DNA of 64,000 nt from Streptomyces alboflavus. Lineage in GTDB: Bacteria > Actinomycetota > Actinomycetes > Streptomycetales > Streptomycetaceae. The stretch spans positions 29,146 to 93,145 of the forward strand of contig NZ_JNXT01000044.1 of NCBI RefSeq assembly GCF_000716675.1, written 5' to 3'. This document shows, one piece after another, positions 24,197-32,196 of the stretch (its first letter is position 1; every line of letters starts with the position of its first letter). Below the pieces are notes generated by a model that worked only from the letters and a program-made list of their open reading frames with translations, was not told where the DNA came from and did no database searches. The translations under genes were made by a program, and so were the position numbers.

Positions 24197-24206
24197 GACA
24201 CGACAC

Positions 24207-24659
24207 TTAGGGCTTTGAAGTCTCTTTGTTGCTGGGCCACTCGAACAGGACGACTTGCCAGTGGCTCTGCTCGTACACCAGATCAACCCTCTCCCGGAGC
24301 GGGGGCCCTTCACTGGCAGAAGCTGTCAGGGCGACCTTGCCTAGATAGTCGCCCATTTGTTCATACTCAATGGGTGCCTTCTTGATGGTTAGCCCTTTGC
24401 CGCCCTTGGCTTGAATGATCTTGTCTGCCTGCTTCCGCGACCACGGCTTGTTGGGGGCGTCCCCTACTTCCAGGAGGCCCTTCACGTCACGATTGTTGAG
24501 GGCTTCGACGTAGCGCTTGACTGCATCCGGAGCCCCAGAGGGCGGGGAGTTCCTACCAGGGCCGCCGCTGTCATCAGAGGCGTCCCCGGCGTCGGCGGAG
24601 CCGCAGCCCGCGGCGAGGAGCAAGGCAATGGTTGCTACGAGTGCGCGTTGCCTGCTCAA
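24207..24659 (-). CDS. Putative lipoprotein
   Basis: 150 residues, TTG start preceded by GGAGG at good spacing. Signal sequence ALVATIALLLAAGC ends in the lipobox LAAGC. After a Gly/Ser-rich linker, DAVKRYVEALNNRDVKGLLEVG followed later by LRERVDLVYEQSHWQVVLFEW looks like an NTF2/DUF4878-type domain. Function unknown. Base composition is visibly more AT-rich than the core genes. Confidence 0.75.
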   Translation of the reverse strand: MSRQRALVATIALLLAAGCGSADAGDASDDSGGPGRNSPPSGAPDAVKRYVEALNNRDVKGLLEVGDAPNKPWSRKQADKIIQAKGGKGLTIKKAPIEYEQMGDYLGKVALTASASEGPPLRERVDLVYEQSHWQVVLFEWPSNKETSKP

Positions 24660-24691
24660 GGCGCCTCCAGGATCGGCCGACTGCCAGCTTC

Positions 24692-25411
24692 TCAGATGCG
24701 GCTGTCCGTGTGACGTCGCCGTGGTCGCCCTCGGTCAGGGCCACACCCCCGCGCCACGGCGAGTTCGAACCAGACCCTCTTGCCGATGCCCCCAGGGCGA
24801 AGTTCCGTGCCCCAGTCGTCCGACAGCGTGGCGACCAGTGCCAGGCCTCGGCCCGACTCGTCCTCCGGGCACGCCTGCCTGGGCGCGGGCGGTGTCGCGT
24901 TCGCGTCCGACACCGCGATGTGGAGGAGGCCCGCCTTCAGCACGCAGCGGGTCCAGATCTCTCTGCCCGGGGAGACCTTCGCGTGCCGGTACGCGTTCGT
25001 CATCAGCTCGCTCAGGAGCAGCGTCGCCGTCTCGGTGACCTCGGGTGGCAGGTCCCACGAACTCGCCTGCTCCCGCAGAAGAGTTCGGGCCCGCCCCACG
25101 CTCCTTGCGTGGCGCGGCAGGCGCCATTCGATCTCCTGGGGGAGGGGTTCGTTGGCGTTCCTGCTCTTCTCCGGCGTGCGGCCGGCGATCTCGAATTCTC
25201 GTTGCTCCCCGGGGAGGGCCCGTCGGCAGTTCAGGCGCCGCGTCTCCCAGGAGAGGCCCGCGGGCCGGGTCACCGTCAGCACCTCCCCGTCCGCAGCCGT
25301 CACTTGGACTACGCGCCCTCGGCGCGTGTCCACGACGACGTCCCCCACGGTCGTCGCCGTGCTTGCGTCAGGCGGCTCGATGTGCTGGCGCGTCCCGTTG
25401 TCGTTGGTCAT
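24692..25411 (-). CDS. Histidine-kinase-like ATP-binding protein (RsbW/anti-sigma type)
   Basis: 239 residues. The C-terminal half is an HATPase_c_2 domain: RLPRHARSVGRARTLLREQ, TATLLLSELMTNAYRHA (N-box), AVSDANATPP and DESGRGLALVATLSDDWG. The N-terminal about 90 residues are an unrelated extension (VVVDTRRGRVVQVTAADG, a small beta domain). Such solitary ATPases are often anti-sigma factors or their relatives. It is divergent from the Scr1-type regulator at 25523, the usual neighbour of such genes in Streptomyces. Confidence 0.88.
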   Translation of the reverse strand: MTNDNGTRQHIEPPDASTATTVGDVVVDTRRGRVVQVTAADGEVLTVTRPAGLSWETRRLNCRRALPGEQREFEIAGRTPEKSRNANEPLPQEIEWRLPRHARSVGRARTLLREQASSWDLPPEVTETATLLLSELMTNAYRHAKVSPGREIWTRCVLKAGLLHIAVSDANATPPAPRQACPEDESGRGLALVATLSDDWGTELRPGGIGKRVWFELAVARGCGPDRGRPRRRHTDSRI

Positions 25412-25522
25412 GGGTGGTACCTCGTAGGGGAGTTGGTCCTTCTGTGGGACTCCCAGACTGCTCACCTGCGGGTACGTTGACCAGGAGTAGCGATTCCGGA
25501 ACCGGACCGTGGAACGGGGCAT

Positions 25523-26311
25523 ATGCCAGGCGCTAACGAGCTCGATCCGGCCGAGAGCCTTGAGGCGTACATCGGGAATCAGGTCAGGGAGGCGCGGCGG
25601 GCGAAGGGCTGGTCCCAGACCGACCTCGCGGCCAAGGTGTTCAGCAACAAGAGCAGGATCTCCGAGGTGGAGAACGGGGAGGCGCTGGACCGCGCCCTGG
25701 CGGCCAAGCTGGGTGTGGTGCTCGAACTGGGCGACTCTCTGACGGACTTGGTCAAGATCCAGGAGCGGAAGACTGTTCGCGAATACGCCAAGCCGTACCT
25801 AGCGAAGCAAGAAAAGGCGGCGCTGATCCACACCGCTGGATTCGTCGTTCATGGACTGCTTCAGACTCCTGACTATGCACGCGAGCTCATTCTGGCTGGC
25901 CAGGATGATGACCCGTCCGTCGTCGAGTCATACGTCGAGCAGCGCATGGAGCGCCAGAAGCTGTGGGAGCGGGATAACCCCCCGTGGTTCGCAGCCGTCC
26001 TCGACGAGGCCACCATCGCTCACGCCACAGCCCCTCAACTGGAACGCCTGCGTGAGGCGCAGGAGCAGCCGAACATCACGCTCCAGCTTCTCCCCTTCGG
26101 AGCTGGCAGGATCATGGGAACCATGGCTGTCCTGACGCAGCCGGACGGTTCGCGAGGCGCGTACACGGAGGGCCTTCTGGTCGGCCAGTACTTCGAAGAA
26201 CCAGCAGCTGTCCTGCGGCTCCAACGAATCTATGATCGGCTCGCCTCCAGCTCATTGACGGCTGAAGCGACCACAGTTCGCATCGAAGAAGCATTGAAGA
26301 GGTACAAGTGA
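25523..26311 (+). CDS. Scr1/WhiJ-like helix-turn-helix regulator (HTH + DUF5753)
   Basis: 262 residues. XRE HTH at about 16-70: VREARRAKGWSQTDLAAKVFSNKSRISEVENG. The DUF5753 region follows: FVVHGLLQTPDYARELI, WFAAVLDEATIAH, ITLQLLPFGAG. The family pairs with a DUF397 protein and is described as TA-like or as a developmental regulator (WhiJ). The stop overlaps the start of the DUF397 gene (GTGA). Confidence 0.92.
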   Translation: MPGANELDPAESLEAYIGNQVREARRAKGWSQTDLAAKVFSNKSRISEVENGEALDRALAAKLGVVLELGDSLTDLVKIQERKTVREYAKPYLAKQEKAALIHTAGFVVHGLLQTPDYARELILAGQDDDPSVVESYVEQRMERQKLWERDNPPWFAAVLDEATIAHATAPQLERLREAQEQPNITLQLLPFGAGRIMGTMAVLTQPDGSRGAYTEGLLVGQYFEEPAAVLRLQRIYDRLASSSLTAEATTVRIEEALKRYK

Positions 26312-26487
26312 GCAACCCGAATTGGCACAAGTCGACTTACAGTGGGAACGCCACCAACGACTGCATAGAGGTCGCCGACAATCTGCCGCTCATCCTGATC
26401 CGCGACACCAAGGACCATGCGGCCGGACTCATAGAGGTGACCCCCGCGGCCTGGGCCGCGTTCACCGGCCACGTGAGCCGTAACTGA
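26308..26487 (+). CDS. DUF397 small protein, partner of the Scr1-type regulator
   Basis: 59 residues from GTG at 26308: NWHKSTYSGNATNDCIEVAD, then ILIRDTKDHAAGLIEVTPAAWAAF. This is the standard DUF397 pattern (W-KSSYS...CVEVA...VRDSK...L.-.W..F). Translationally coupled to the regulator; in related systems it acts with or against the HTH protein. Its stop lies two bases before the convergent XRE gene end. Confidence 0.92.
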   Translation: MSNPNWHKSTYSGNATNDCIEVADNLPLILIRDTKDHAAGLIEVTPAAWAAFTGHVSRN

Positions 26488-26488
26488 C

Positions 26489-27778
26489 TCAGACGCCAGT
26501 CGCGGCGGCCAACTCGCGAACGCCGCTCACCCGTGGGTGTCGCCGCGAGAGATCACCGACGATCTTGCGGATCGCCGGACGATCGCGGACCTCGCCCGGC
26601 GAGACGCGCAGAGCCGACAGTAGTTCGTCGGCGGTCTGTTCCGCCTTGCCCCACTGCCACCACGCTCGACCGAGATCGGTATGCATCCTGCCTTTGCGTT
26701 CGGCCGTGGGGAACTGGCTCGCGCGCAGTTCGCGACCGGCGTGGAGGGCGGCCCCGGCATCGCCAAGCGCCCAGTGAACGCCGACTTCGTAGAGGACGAC
26801 AGCGGCAGGAGTGAGCGGAAACAGGCGCGTAGACGGAGCCTGTTGAGGAAGGCGGCGCGCGGCTTGAGAGGCTTCGCGGATCATGGCTTGCGCCTGGTCA
26901 CGGTCTCCCGCCCGCGCCGCCGTGTACGACGTGGTGCACAGCATCTGTGCGTAGGCCGCTGCTTGCGCCGGGGTCTTCAGCCCGGTGGCCTCAACCTTGT
27001 TCGCGGCATCAAGAATGAGCCGCTGAGCGGCGCCGCCCTGGTCCTGGTGGCGCAGGACGATGCTTAGTTCACGGGCCGCTGCCGCAGCCACCAGCGGTGA
27101 GCCGGAAAGGTCCGCGTACACCGTGGCGCGGTCAGCGGTGAGCCGCGCCTGGTCGTACCGTCCGATCTTCGTCAGGACCTGAGCGGCGAGGCTGTAGCAG
27201 GCCGAGAGACGGGCGTGCGCGAGGTCGTCACGGGACCGGGCGCCATGGTGCGCGTCGGCGAGCAGTCCCGGTAGTGCTTCCAAGAGATCGGCGTGCTTGC
27301 CGACGTCGAACAGGGCACGTGCCTGAGAGAGGCGGGCATCGAGGGGGACGGCCGAGCCGGTCGGAGCGGGCGTGATCGCGAGGGCGTCATCCACGCCGAT
27401 GAGGAGCTGGGCGGGGGCCGCGAGCCCGGCGGCAGCGAGCAGTGTGCGGCGGCGCATGGGGTCCTCCTCGACGCAACGTGGACCGTCCGCCGCAACTCTA
27501 GTGGTATCGAGTGTGCCTAACCCGAGTGCCGCACCCAGGATATTTGTCGGCACCCCAACCGCTTCGGCGGCCGACCGCAGGAGATCCAGGTCACCTGTCT
27601 GTCCGCCGCGATGCTCCATCCTGGAAACGGTGGACGCGTCGCACCCGAGCCGTGCGCCCAGATCGGCTTGCCGCCACCCCCGACCGAGGCGGCCCACACG
27701 GATGAGTCCGCCGGCATCACGGCGATCGACGAGCGAACGCACCTCGGTGGATCTCCACAGTGGGTCGATAGGGCGCAT
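26489..27778 (-). CDS. XRE family regulator with TPR-like C-terminal domain
   Basis: 429 residues from ATG at 27778, with GGGAGG upstream. HTH at about 25-75: LGRGWRQADLGARLGCDASTVSRMEHR. The long helical C-terminus (SACYSLAAQVLTKIGRYDQARLTADRA, AYAQMLCTTSYTAARAGDRDQA) has TPR character, as in NsdA-like Streptomyces regulators. The effector is unknown. Divergent from the gene at 28011, with a palindrome in between. Confidence 0.88.
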   Translation of the reverse strand: MRPIDPLWRSTEVRSLVDRRDAGGLIRVGRLGRGWRQADLGARLGCDASTVSRMEHRGGQTGDLDLLRSAAEAVGVPTNILGAALGLGTLDTTRVAADGPRCVEEDPMRRRTLLAAAGLAAPAQLLIGVDDALAITPAPTGSAVPLDARLSQARALFDVGKHADLLEALPGLLADAHHGARSRDDLAHARLSACYSLAAQVLTKIGRYDQARLTADRATVYADLSGSPLVAAAAARELSIVLRHQDQGGAAQRLILDAANKVEATGLKTPAQAAAYAQMLCTTSYTAARAGDRDQAQAMIREASQAARRLPQQAPSTRLFPLTPAAVVLYEVGVHWALGDAGAALHAGRELRASQFPTAERKGRMHTDLGRAWWQWGKAEQTADELLSALRVSPGEVRDRPAIRKIVGDLSRRHPRVSGVRELAAATGV

Positions 27779-27885
27779 CGAGCCTCCCGTCCCCAAGCTC
27801 TCGGTCCCGCTCGACCAGGGATTTGTCTCATCGCCGGGGTCGGGCCCACTCACGGTAGCGACCGCCTGATGGCGCGTCGACAGCG

Positions 27886-27902
27886 TGTGCACGTTCTGCA
27901 CA
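27886..27902. promoter_or_regulatory. XRE operator candidate TGTGCA-CGTTC-TGCACA
   Basis: Perfect six-base arms with a five-base spacer, centred between the divergent XRE gene and the DUF1399-like gene. GCGTGTGC is also repeated directly 22 bases apart (27883 and 27905), two helical turns. Confidence 0.65.
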
Positions 27903-28010
27903 TCGCGTGTGCGCCACGCCAGTCGACCGCCACAGACCGCGGGCCGGTGGTGTCGTTCGAACACGGGCCGCCCGCTCGGCGGCAGGCTCGACGACATCGC
28001 GGAGGACACC

Positions 28011-28451
28011 ATGGCGACAGCAGTCGAAACCCAAGCCCGTGACCCGAAGGACTACGTCAAGCGTGAGGTGTGGGACCGGGAGGTCCAGCTCCTGATGCGG
28101 GACCATCCGGTCGATGAGGTGATGGCCAACCGTCTGTTCGGTGCGGCCGTCATGTACCTGATCACGGCAATGGAGAAGTGGGGCCAGGGGCTCGAAATGT
28201 GCTGTGGCCGCCTGGTCGACCTCGCGGTCCATGTCTTCATCCTGGACACGCGGAACTATCGCGAGTTCTGCGCCGAGCACTTCCACGGCAAGTTCCTGGA
28301 GCACATCCCGGAAATCGAGTTCAAGTACGACGGCTCGGTCGAGCGCACCGCGAGGATCATCGCGGACGCAGGGTTCGATGTGGACTGGAAGCTGTGGGAG
28401 CGCGACTACGGCAAGTGCGGTCCGTGCAGGCCGGGGGCGAACTGCCACTGA
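28011..28451 (+). CDS. Glycine-rich-domain-protein-like (DUF1399-type) protein
   Basis: 146 residues, ATG preceded by GGAGG. The stretch VDLAVHVFILDTRNYREFCAEHF followed by HGKFLEHIPE matches the VD..WH.FIL.T..Y..FC....F.HH.P pattern of DUF1399/GRDP-like proteins, with Val replacing the usual Trp before His. It ends in a cysteine-containing tail (CGPCRPGANC). Function unknown. Divergent from and probably controlled by the XRE regulator. Confidence 0.65.
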   Translation: MATAVETQARDPKDYVKREVWDREVQLLMRDHPVDEVMANRLFGAAVMYLITAMEKWGQGLEMCCGRLVDLAVHVFILDTRNYREFCAEHFHGKFLEHIPEIEFKYDGSVERTARIIADAGFDVDWKLWERDYGKCGPCRPGANCH

Positions 28452-28463
28452 TCCGATGAAGTC

Positions 28464-28496
28464 AGGTCCGGGAGCGCCGTGAGTGCTCCCGGACCT
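28464..28496 (+). terminator. Hairpin terminator after the DUF1399-like gene
   Basis: A perfect 12-base stem AGGTCCGGGAGC / GCTCCCGGACCT with a nine-base loop, 12 bases past the stop. Confidence 0.85.
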
Positions 28497-28607
28497 CTGT
28501 GCGCCCTCATCGGATGACGTTGTGTCATTCACCCGTGCGCGGGAGGAAGCGCCGATACGGTGTCCAGTTCGACCGGCACCGGTCCCACCGTCCTCCCGAG
28601 GAGCTTT

Positions 28608-29282
28608 ATGCCCCACGAGCCAACGACACCGGCTGAATACTGGGACAAGTACAAGCCCTTCAAGGGGGAGGGCATCCAACCCGCACCACAGGCGGACCGC
28701 TTCGACTGGACCCAGTACCCCGGCCACGGACCCGGTGCCGAAGCCCTTGGCCGTCCCCGCCGCGTCCTCGAACTGGGGTCGGCTGAAGGCAAGGAAGCCG
28801 CCTACCTGGCTCATGCCGGAGTGGACGTGACAGCGGTGGACTTCTCCGCGGTTCAGGTCGAGCGTGCCCGCTCCTTCTGGCGAGACACACCCGGTCTGTC
28901 CTTTGTCCATGGGGAGGCATGCGACTACCTCGCGTCCGGCACGACGACGTATGACGCGATCTACTCGGTATGGGGCGCCGTCTGGTTCACAGACCCCGAG
29001 GAACTGTTCCCGCCCATCAGCAAGCGGCTCGCACCCGGGGGAGTCTTCGCGTTCTCCCAAGCCGAGCCGGTCGCTGGTTCCTGCGGACCTCAGCAGATGT
29101 GTGGCAAGTGGCTCGAAGGCCGGGAACGCGAGCTGACGGTACTTCGCTGGCAGTACGCCCCCGAGATGTGGGCGGACGTCCTCAAGCGTCACGGCTTCAC
29201 GGAGATCGACGCCCACATTCTCGCGGCACCGGCCCCCGAGGATTTGGGCACGCTCATGGTGCGCGCCTGCGTTCCCCATTAG
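28608..29282 (+). CDS. Class I SAM-dependent methyltransferase
   Basis: 224 residues. Motif I VLELGSAEGKEAAYLA, motif II VDVTAVDFS, motif IV YDAIYSVWGAVWF, motif V LAPGGVFAFSQ. The substrate is unknown. ATG at 28608 follows GAGGAG. It has its own terminators on both sides. An ATGAC-N5-GTCAT repeat at 28514-28528 may be an operator. Confidence 0.9.
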   Translation: MPHEPTTPAEYWDKYKPFKGEGIQPAPQADRFDWTQYPGHGPGAEALGRPRRVLELGSAEGKEAAYLAHAGVDVTAVDFSAVQVERARSFWRDTPGLSFVHGEACDYLASGTTTYDAIYSVWGAVWFTDPEELFPPISKRLAPGGVFAFSQAEPVAGSCGPQQMCGKWLEGRERELTVLRWQYAPEMWADVLKRHGFTEIDAHILAAPAPEDLGTLMVRACVPH

Positions 29283-29303
29283 AGCGTTCGCACAGAGCTG
29301 AGC

Positions 29304-29330
29304 CTCGGGCCCCGGGCTTCGGGGGCCGAG
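29304..29330 (+). terminator. Hairpin terminator after the methyltransferase gene
   Basis: CTCGG/CCGAG stem continued by CCCC/GGGG with one bulge, 21 bases past the stop. Confidence 0.55.
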
Positions 29331-29475
29331 ATCCGAGCCCCTTTTGTAAGGATTGGGTGGTTGGGTTACCTCCACCCACCCCTGCCAACTCCCGCTCGTA
29401 CCACCGCACATCACATTTCGTGACCGACTTGCCACGCGCCGTCGTGACCCTCTAGGTTCGCGGCAACAAAGAAAC

Positions 29476-29511
29476 GACCCCGACCGGGTGCTACCAACAC
29501 CCGCCGGGGTC
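29476..29511 (+). promoter_or_regulatory. Leader hairpin upstream of the winged-helix gene
   Basis: GACCCCG and CGGGGTC form the outer stem, GGGTG and CACCC the inner stem, with a CTACCAA loop. It sits 28 bases before the GTG start, so it may be an attenuator or a terminator for upstream transcription. A second hairpin (GGGTGG...CCACCC) lies near 29355-29385. Confidence 0.55.
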
Positions 29512-29539
29512 TCGCCCCAAGATCGAAAGCAGCGATCCC

Positions 29540-30511
29540 GTGGCTTACGAAAACTCTAACGCCGCCCTGCCTGCCTCCGCACACCCCATGGCCAAGCCGG
29601 GGTACGGCAAGCGATCCGCACCTGACCAAGGGCCCGCCCGCGCCCGGGACTTCGGACACCTCCCCGCCCGCGAGGCCTACCTCGCCGCCTTCGTCGACCG
29701 GCTTCCCGAAGGCGCCGCGATGGACGCCAAGACCCTCGCCAACGCCCAGCCGCTCTACGGCCAGCAGGCCGTCCGCACCGCCCTCAACGAGCTGTCGCGA
29801 GCCGGGCACCTGCGCCGCGTACGGCGACTCGCTCAGGGCGAGGGCGACACCGGGACCGGTACGCGCTGGGTGTTCCGCACGTACTGGACCCGTACCGCAC
29901 GTGACAGCGAATGGTGGAACCGGTTCCTCGACGGTGACGCACCCTCGCGGGCCGAGGCCCGAGGCGGCGGCGCCCCCGACGACGTACCCGAAGAGCGGCA
30001 CCAGCCCGGGACTCCGCCCGCGCCGCCCTCCTCCGCGTACAGCGTCCTCGCCCAACTCGGCCGAACGGCACCGCAGTTGATCCTGTCCGCCGCCGACTGT
30101 GCCGCTCTGGAGGACCTGGCCGCCGACTGGCTCGCCCGAGGTGCCACGGCCGACCACCTCACCCGGGCCCTGAGCGCGGGACTTCCCGAGCAGGTCCACG
30201 CACCCCGCGCCTTCGTGCAGCGGCGCCTCCTGGACAAGATGCCGCCCGTTCCCCCTCCGAGTGCGCCCCGTACACCGCACCGCACGATCATGGAGTGCAC
30301 CGGCTGTGGCGTACCGGGGCGACCGGAAGCCCTGCCCGAAGGCCTGTGCCGCGCCTGTCGGGCACCGGAAGGAACGGGCGACCCCGGCAGCCGTGGGCGG
30401 CCCGTACCCGCCACCCCTGAACCCGCCGACGTGCACCGCCATGCCACCCAGGTCCGCCGCGCTCTCGCCGGACCGCACAGGGGCCGGGCGGACTGTTCCG
30501 GTCGGCAGTAA
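29540..30511 (+). CDS. Winged-helix protein with C-terminal zinc ribbon (hypothetical)
   Basis: 323 residues, GTG start. About residues 35-115 (YLAAFVDRLPEGAAMDAKTLANAQ, QAVRTALNELSRAGHLRRVRR) form a winged helix, like MarR/replication-associated proteins. A proline-rich linker leads to a helical domain (LADWLARGATADHLTRALSAGLP). Then comes a CTGC...LCRAC four-cysteine zinc ribbon at about 253-277. Homologues are scattered in Streptomyces accessory regions; a role in plasmid-like replication or regulation is guesswork. Confidence 0.7.
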   Translation: MAYENSNAALPASAHPMAKPGYGKRSAPDQGPARARDFGHLPAREAYLAAFVDRLPEGAAMDAKTLANAQPLYGQQAVRTALNELSRAGHLRRVRRLAQGEGDTGTGTRWVFRTYWTRTARDSEWWNRFLDGDAPSRAEARGGGAPDDVPEERHQPGTPPAPPSSAYSVLAQLGRTAPQLILSAADCAALEDLAADWLARGATADHLTRALSAGLPEQVHAPRAFVQRRLLDKMPPVPPPSAPRTPHRTIMECTGCGVPGRPEALPEGLCRACRAPEGTGDPGSRGRPVPATPEPADVHRHATQVRRALAGPHRGRADCSGRQ

Positions 30512-30558
30512 TACGAAGTCCTGGTCGCGGAAGCCGCGACGTGTCCCTGTTTGAGGCC

Positions 30559-31472
30559 GGACGATGATCCTGCTGGCTTATTCCGTGCCCGGCGGGGCCG
30601 GCAGCTCGTTGGTCGGGACAGCAGCGGCCGTCTTGGCGATCCCGGTAAACGGCGTATCGGCTCCGGGTCCCACCGGCCTCGTTGCGGAGCCGGGTGGTGG
30701 TCTTGTCGTGGTAGCGAGAGCGTCTGCGGCGACGGGCGCGGGATTCGGCACGAGGTGGGAGAACAGCTGCGAACGGCGGGTGTTAACTTCCTTCCCGTGG
30801 CGGAGCACCAGGACGAGACCAGGGCGGCCTACGACGGGGTCGTCGAGCTGTATGCGTCGATGTTCGCTGACCGGCTGGAGACGCAGCCGTTCTCGCGGAA
30901 CATGATCGGCACCTTCGCCGAGCTCGTGCGCGGGACGGGGAACCCGCGGGCGGCCGATGTCGGCTGCGGGCCCGGACATCTGACGGCCATGCTGCATGAC
31001 CTGGGGCTGGATGCCTTCGGGCTCGACCTCTCCCCAGCCATGGTCGACCACGCCCGGCGGGCCCATCCGGCGCTGCAGTTCGACGAGGCGCGCATGGAGG
31101 CCCTGCCAGTCGAGGACGGCGCGCTCGGCGGCGTGCTGGCCCACTACTCGATGATCCATACCCCGCCTGGGGAATTGCCCGCGCTGCTCGCCGAGCAGGC
31201 GCGTGTCCTGGCACCAGGGGGCCTGCTCCTGGTGTCCTTCTTTGGGACCGAGGGGCCTGAGCCGGTCCGCTTCGACCACAAGGTGACGCCCGCCTATAGC
31301 TGGCCGGCGGACCGGTTCGCCGAGCTGCTGGCCCGGTCCGGGCTCGTCACGTTCGCGCGGCTGCTCCACGACCCGGCCTCTGAGCGGGGCTTCCTCGACG
31401 CTCACTTGCTGGCCCGCAAGTCGGAGGACACCGTCGAGGCCACCGCACAATAAGCCAGCAGGATCGGACGAT
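30559..31472. mobile_element. 900-bp transposase-less insertion cassette carrying a methyltransferase
   Basis: The cassette 30566-31465 has perfect 17-base terminal inverted repeats (GATCCTGCTGGCTTATT at 30566-30582 and its exact complement at 31449-31465). The flanks are identical 7-base direct repeats GGACGAT (30559-30565, 31466-31472), the hallmark of transposition. There is no transposase frame; the only good gene is the methyltransferase at 30797, whose TAA stop lies inside the right repeat. This is the structure of a mobile insertion cassette mobilised in trans. The matching IS family is not identified. Confidence 0.82.
30797..31453 (+). CDS. SAM-dependent methyltransferase carried by the insertion cassette
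   Basis: 218 residues. Motif I ADVGCGPGHLTAML, GLDAFGLDLSPAMVDHARR, ALGGVLAHYSMIH and LAPGGLLLVSFFG define a class I methyltransferase of the UbiE/Methyltransf_11 type. The GTG start has no recognisable ribosome site, so the mRNA may be leaderless or the start may lie elsewhere. The stop codon is in the right terminal repeat. About 210 bases between the left repeat and the start have no gene I can support. Not closely similar to the methyltransferase at 28608. Confidence 0.85.
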   Translation: MAEHQDETRAAYDGVVELYASMFADRLETQPFSRNMIGTFAELVRGTGNPRAADVGCGPGHLTAMLHDLGLDAFGLDLSPAMVDHARRAHPALQFDEARMEALPVEDGALGGVLAHYSMIHTPPGELPALLAEQARVLAPGGLLLVSFFGTEGPEPVRFDHKVTPAYSWPADRFAELLARSGLVTFARLLHDPASERGFLDAHLLARKSEDTVEATAQ

Positions 31473-31482
31473 AGCGGCAAGC

Positions 31483-31989
31483 TCAGGGGTTGCCGCACTC
31501 GGACTGCGGGAGGACCTCGTTGGCCTCACCGAGAGGTGAGTCGCCGAGTCCGGCTCCGGACCAGTAGACCGCGACCGATGCCTGGGGTGTCCCCTGGGGG
31601 GCGGTGACGAAGAACTCGGAGACGTAGCGTTGACCGCCCGCGGTCCTGCCCTCGATCTCCAGCACCCTGCCGCCGGCGGATTCTTCAGTATTCCTGACCA
31701 CGGCAGAGCGCAGCACGCGGGGTTCGGGGCCGGGCTTGAGGCAGAAGTCGTCAGCCTGCTTGCGCGTGTAGGCGCACGACTGCTGCTGGTAGGCGAGTTC
31801 CTTGCAGAACTGCGCGGCAGTCAGCTTCGGCGCGCGGGCGACGACGCGGTTCAGAACCTGCTTCGCCTGCTTGTCGCTCACCGCCGCGGGCCGCTCACGG
31901 TCAGGGGTGTCGCTTCCGCCGGAACATGCGCTCACCGTGAGCAAGAGCGGTGCCGACAGAAGTGCGAGGGGGAGAAGCGGTCGTCGCAT
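31483..31989 (-). CDS. Putative lipoprotein
   Basis: 168 residues. Signal LALLSAPLLLTVSAC with lipobox TVSAC, then a polar protein with four cysteines (FCKELAYQQQSCAYTRKQADDFC, ...SECGNP) that could form disulphides outside the membrane. No domain recognised. Its 3' end is 11 bases from the cassette's right direct repeat. Confidence 0.72.
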   Translation of the reverse strand: MRRPLLPLALLSAPLLLTVSACSGGSDTPDRERPAAVSDKQAKQVLNRVVARAPKLTAAQFCKELAYQQQSCAYTRKQADDFCLKPGPEPRVLRSAVVRNTEESAGGRVLEIEGRTAGGQRYVSEFFVTAPQGTPQASVAVYWSGAGLGDSPLGEANEVLPQSECGNP

Positions 31990-32196
31990 GGGTGCCTTAC
32001 AGATCCGGGTTGGTGAAATGGACAGCCCGTAGGGGCGAGAGGGTCAGAGGGATGGGAGGGCGACCGACGCTCGCCCCTCGTCGAGCGGGCCGGGAGGAGT
32101 GACGCGAAGGGGGCAGCGCGCTGTTCCTCAGCGGGCGTACGCGGGCTGCGGGCGGCAGGTCCCCATCGATGACAAGCGCGGCTACGCCCCGCCAGC

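Noticed and set aside
30566..30796. Remnant transposase in the left part of the cassette
   Set aside because: A minus-strand frame ends in the left repeat, but I could not match it to a transposase, so no claim is made.
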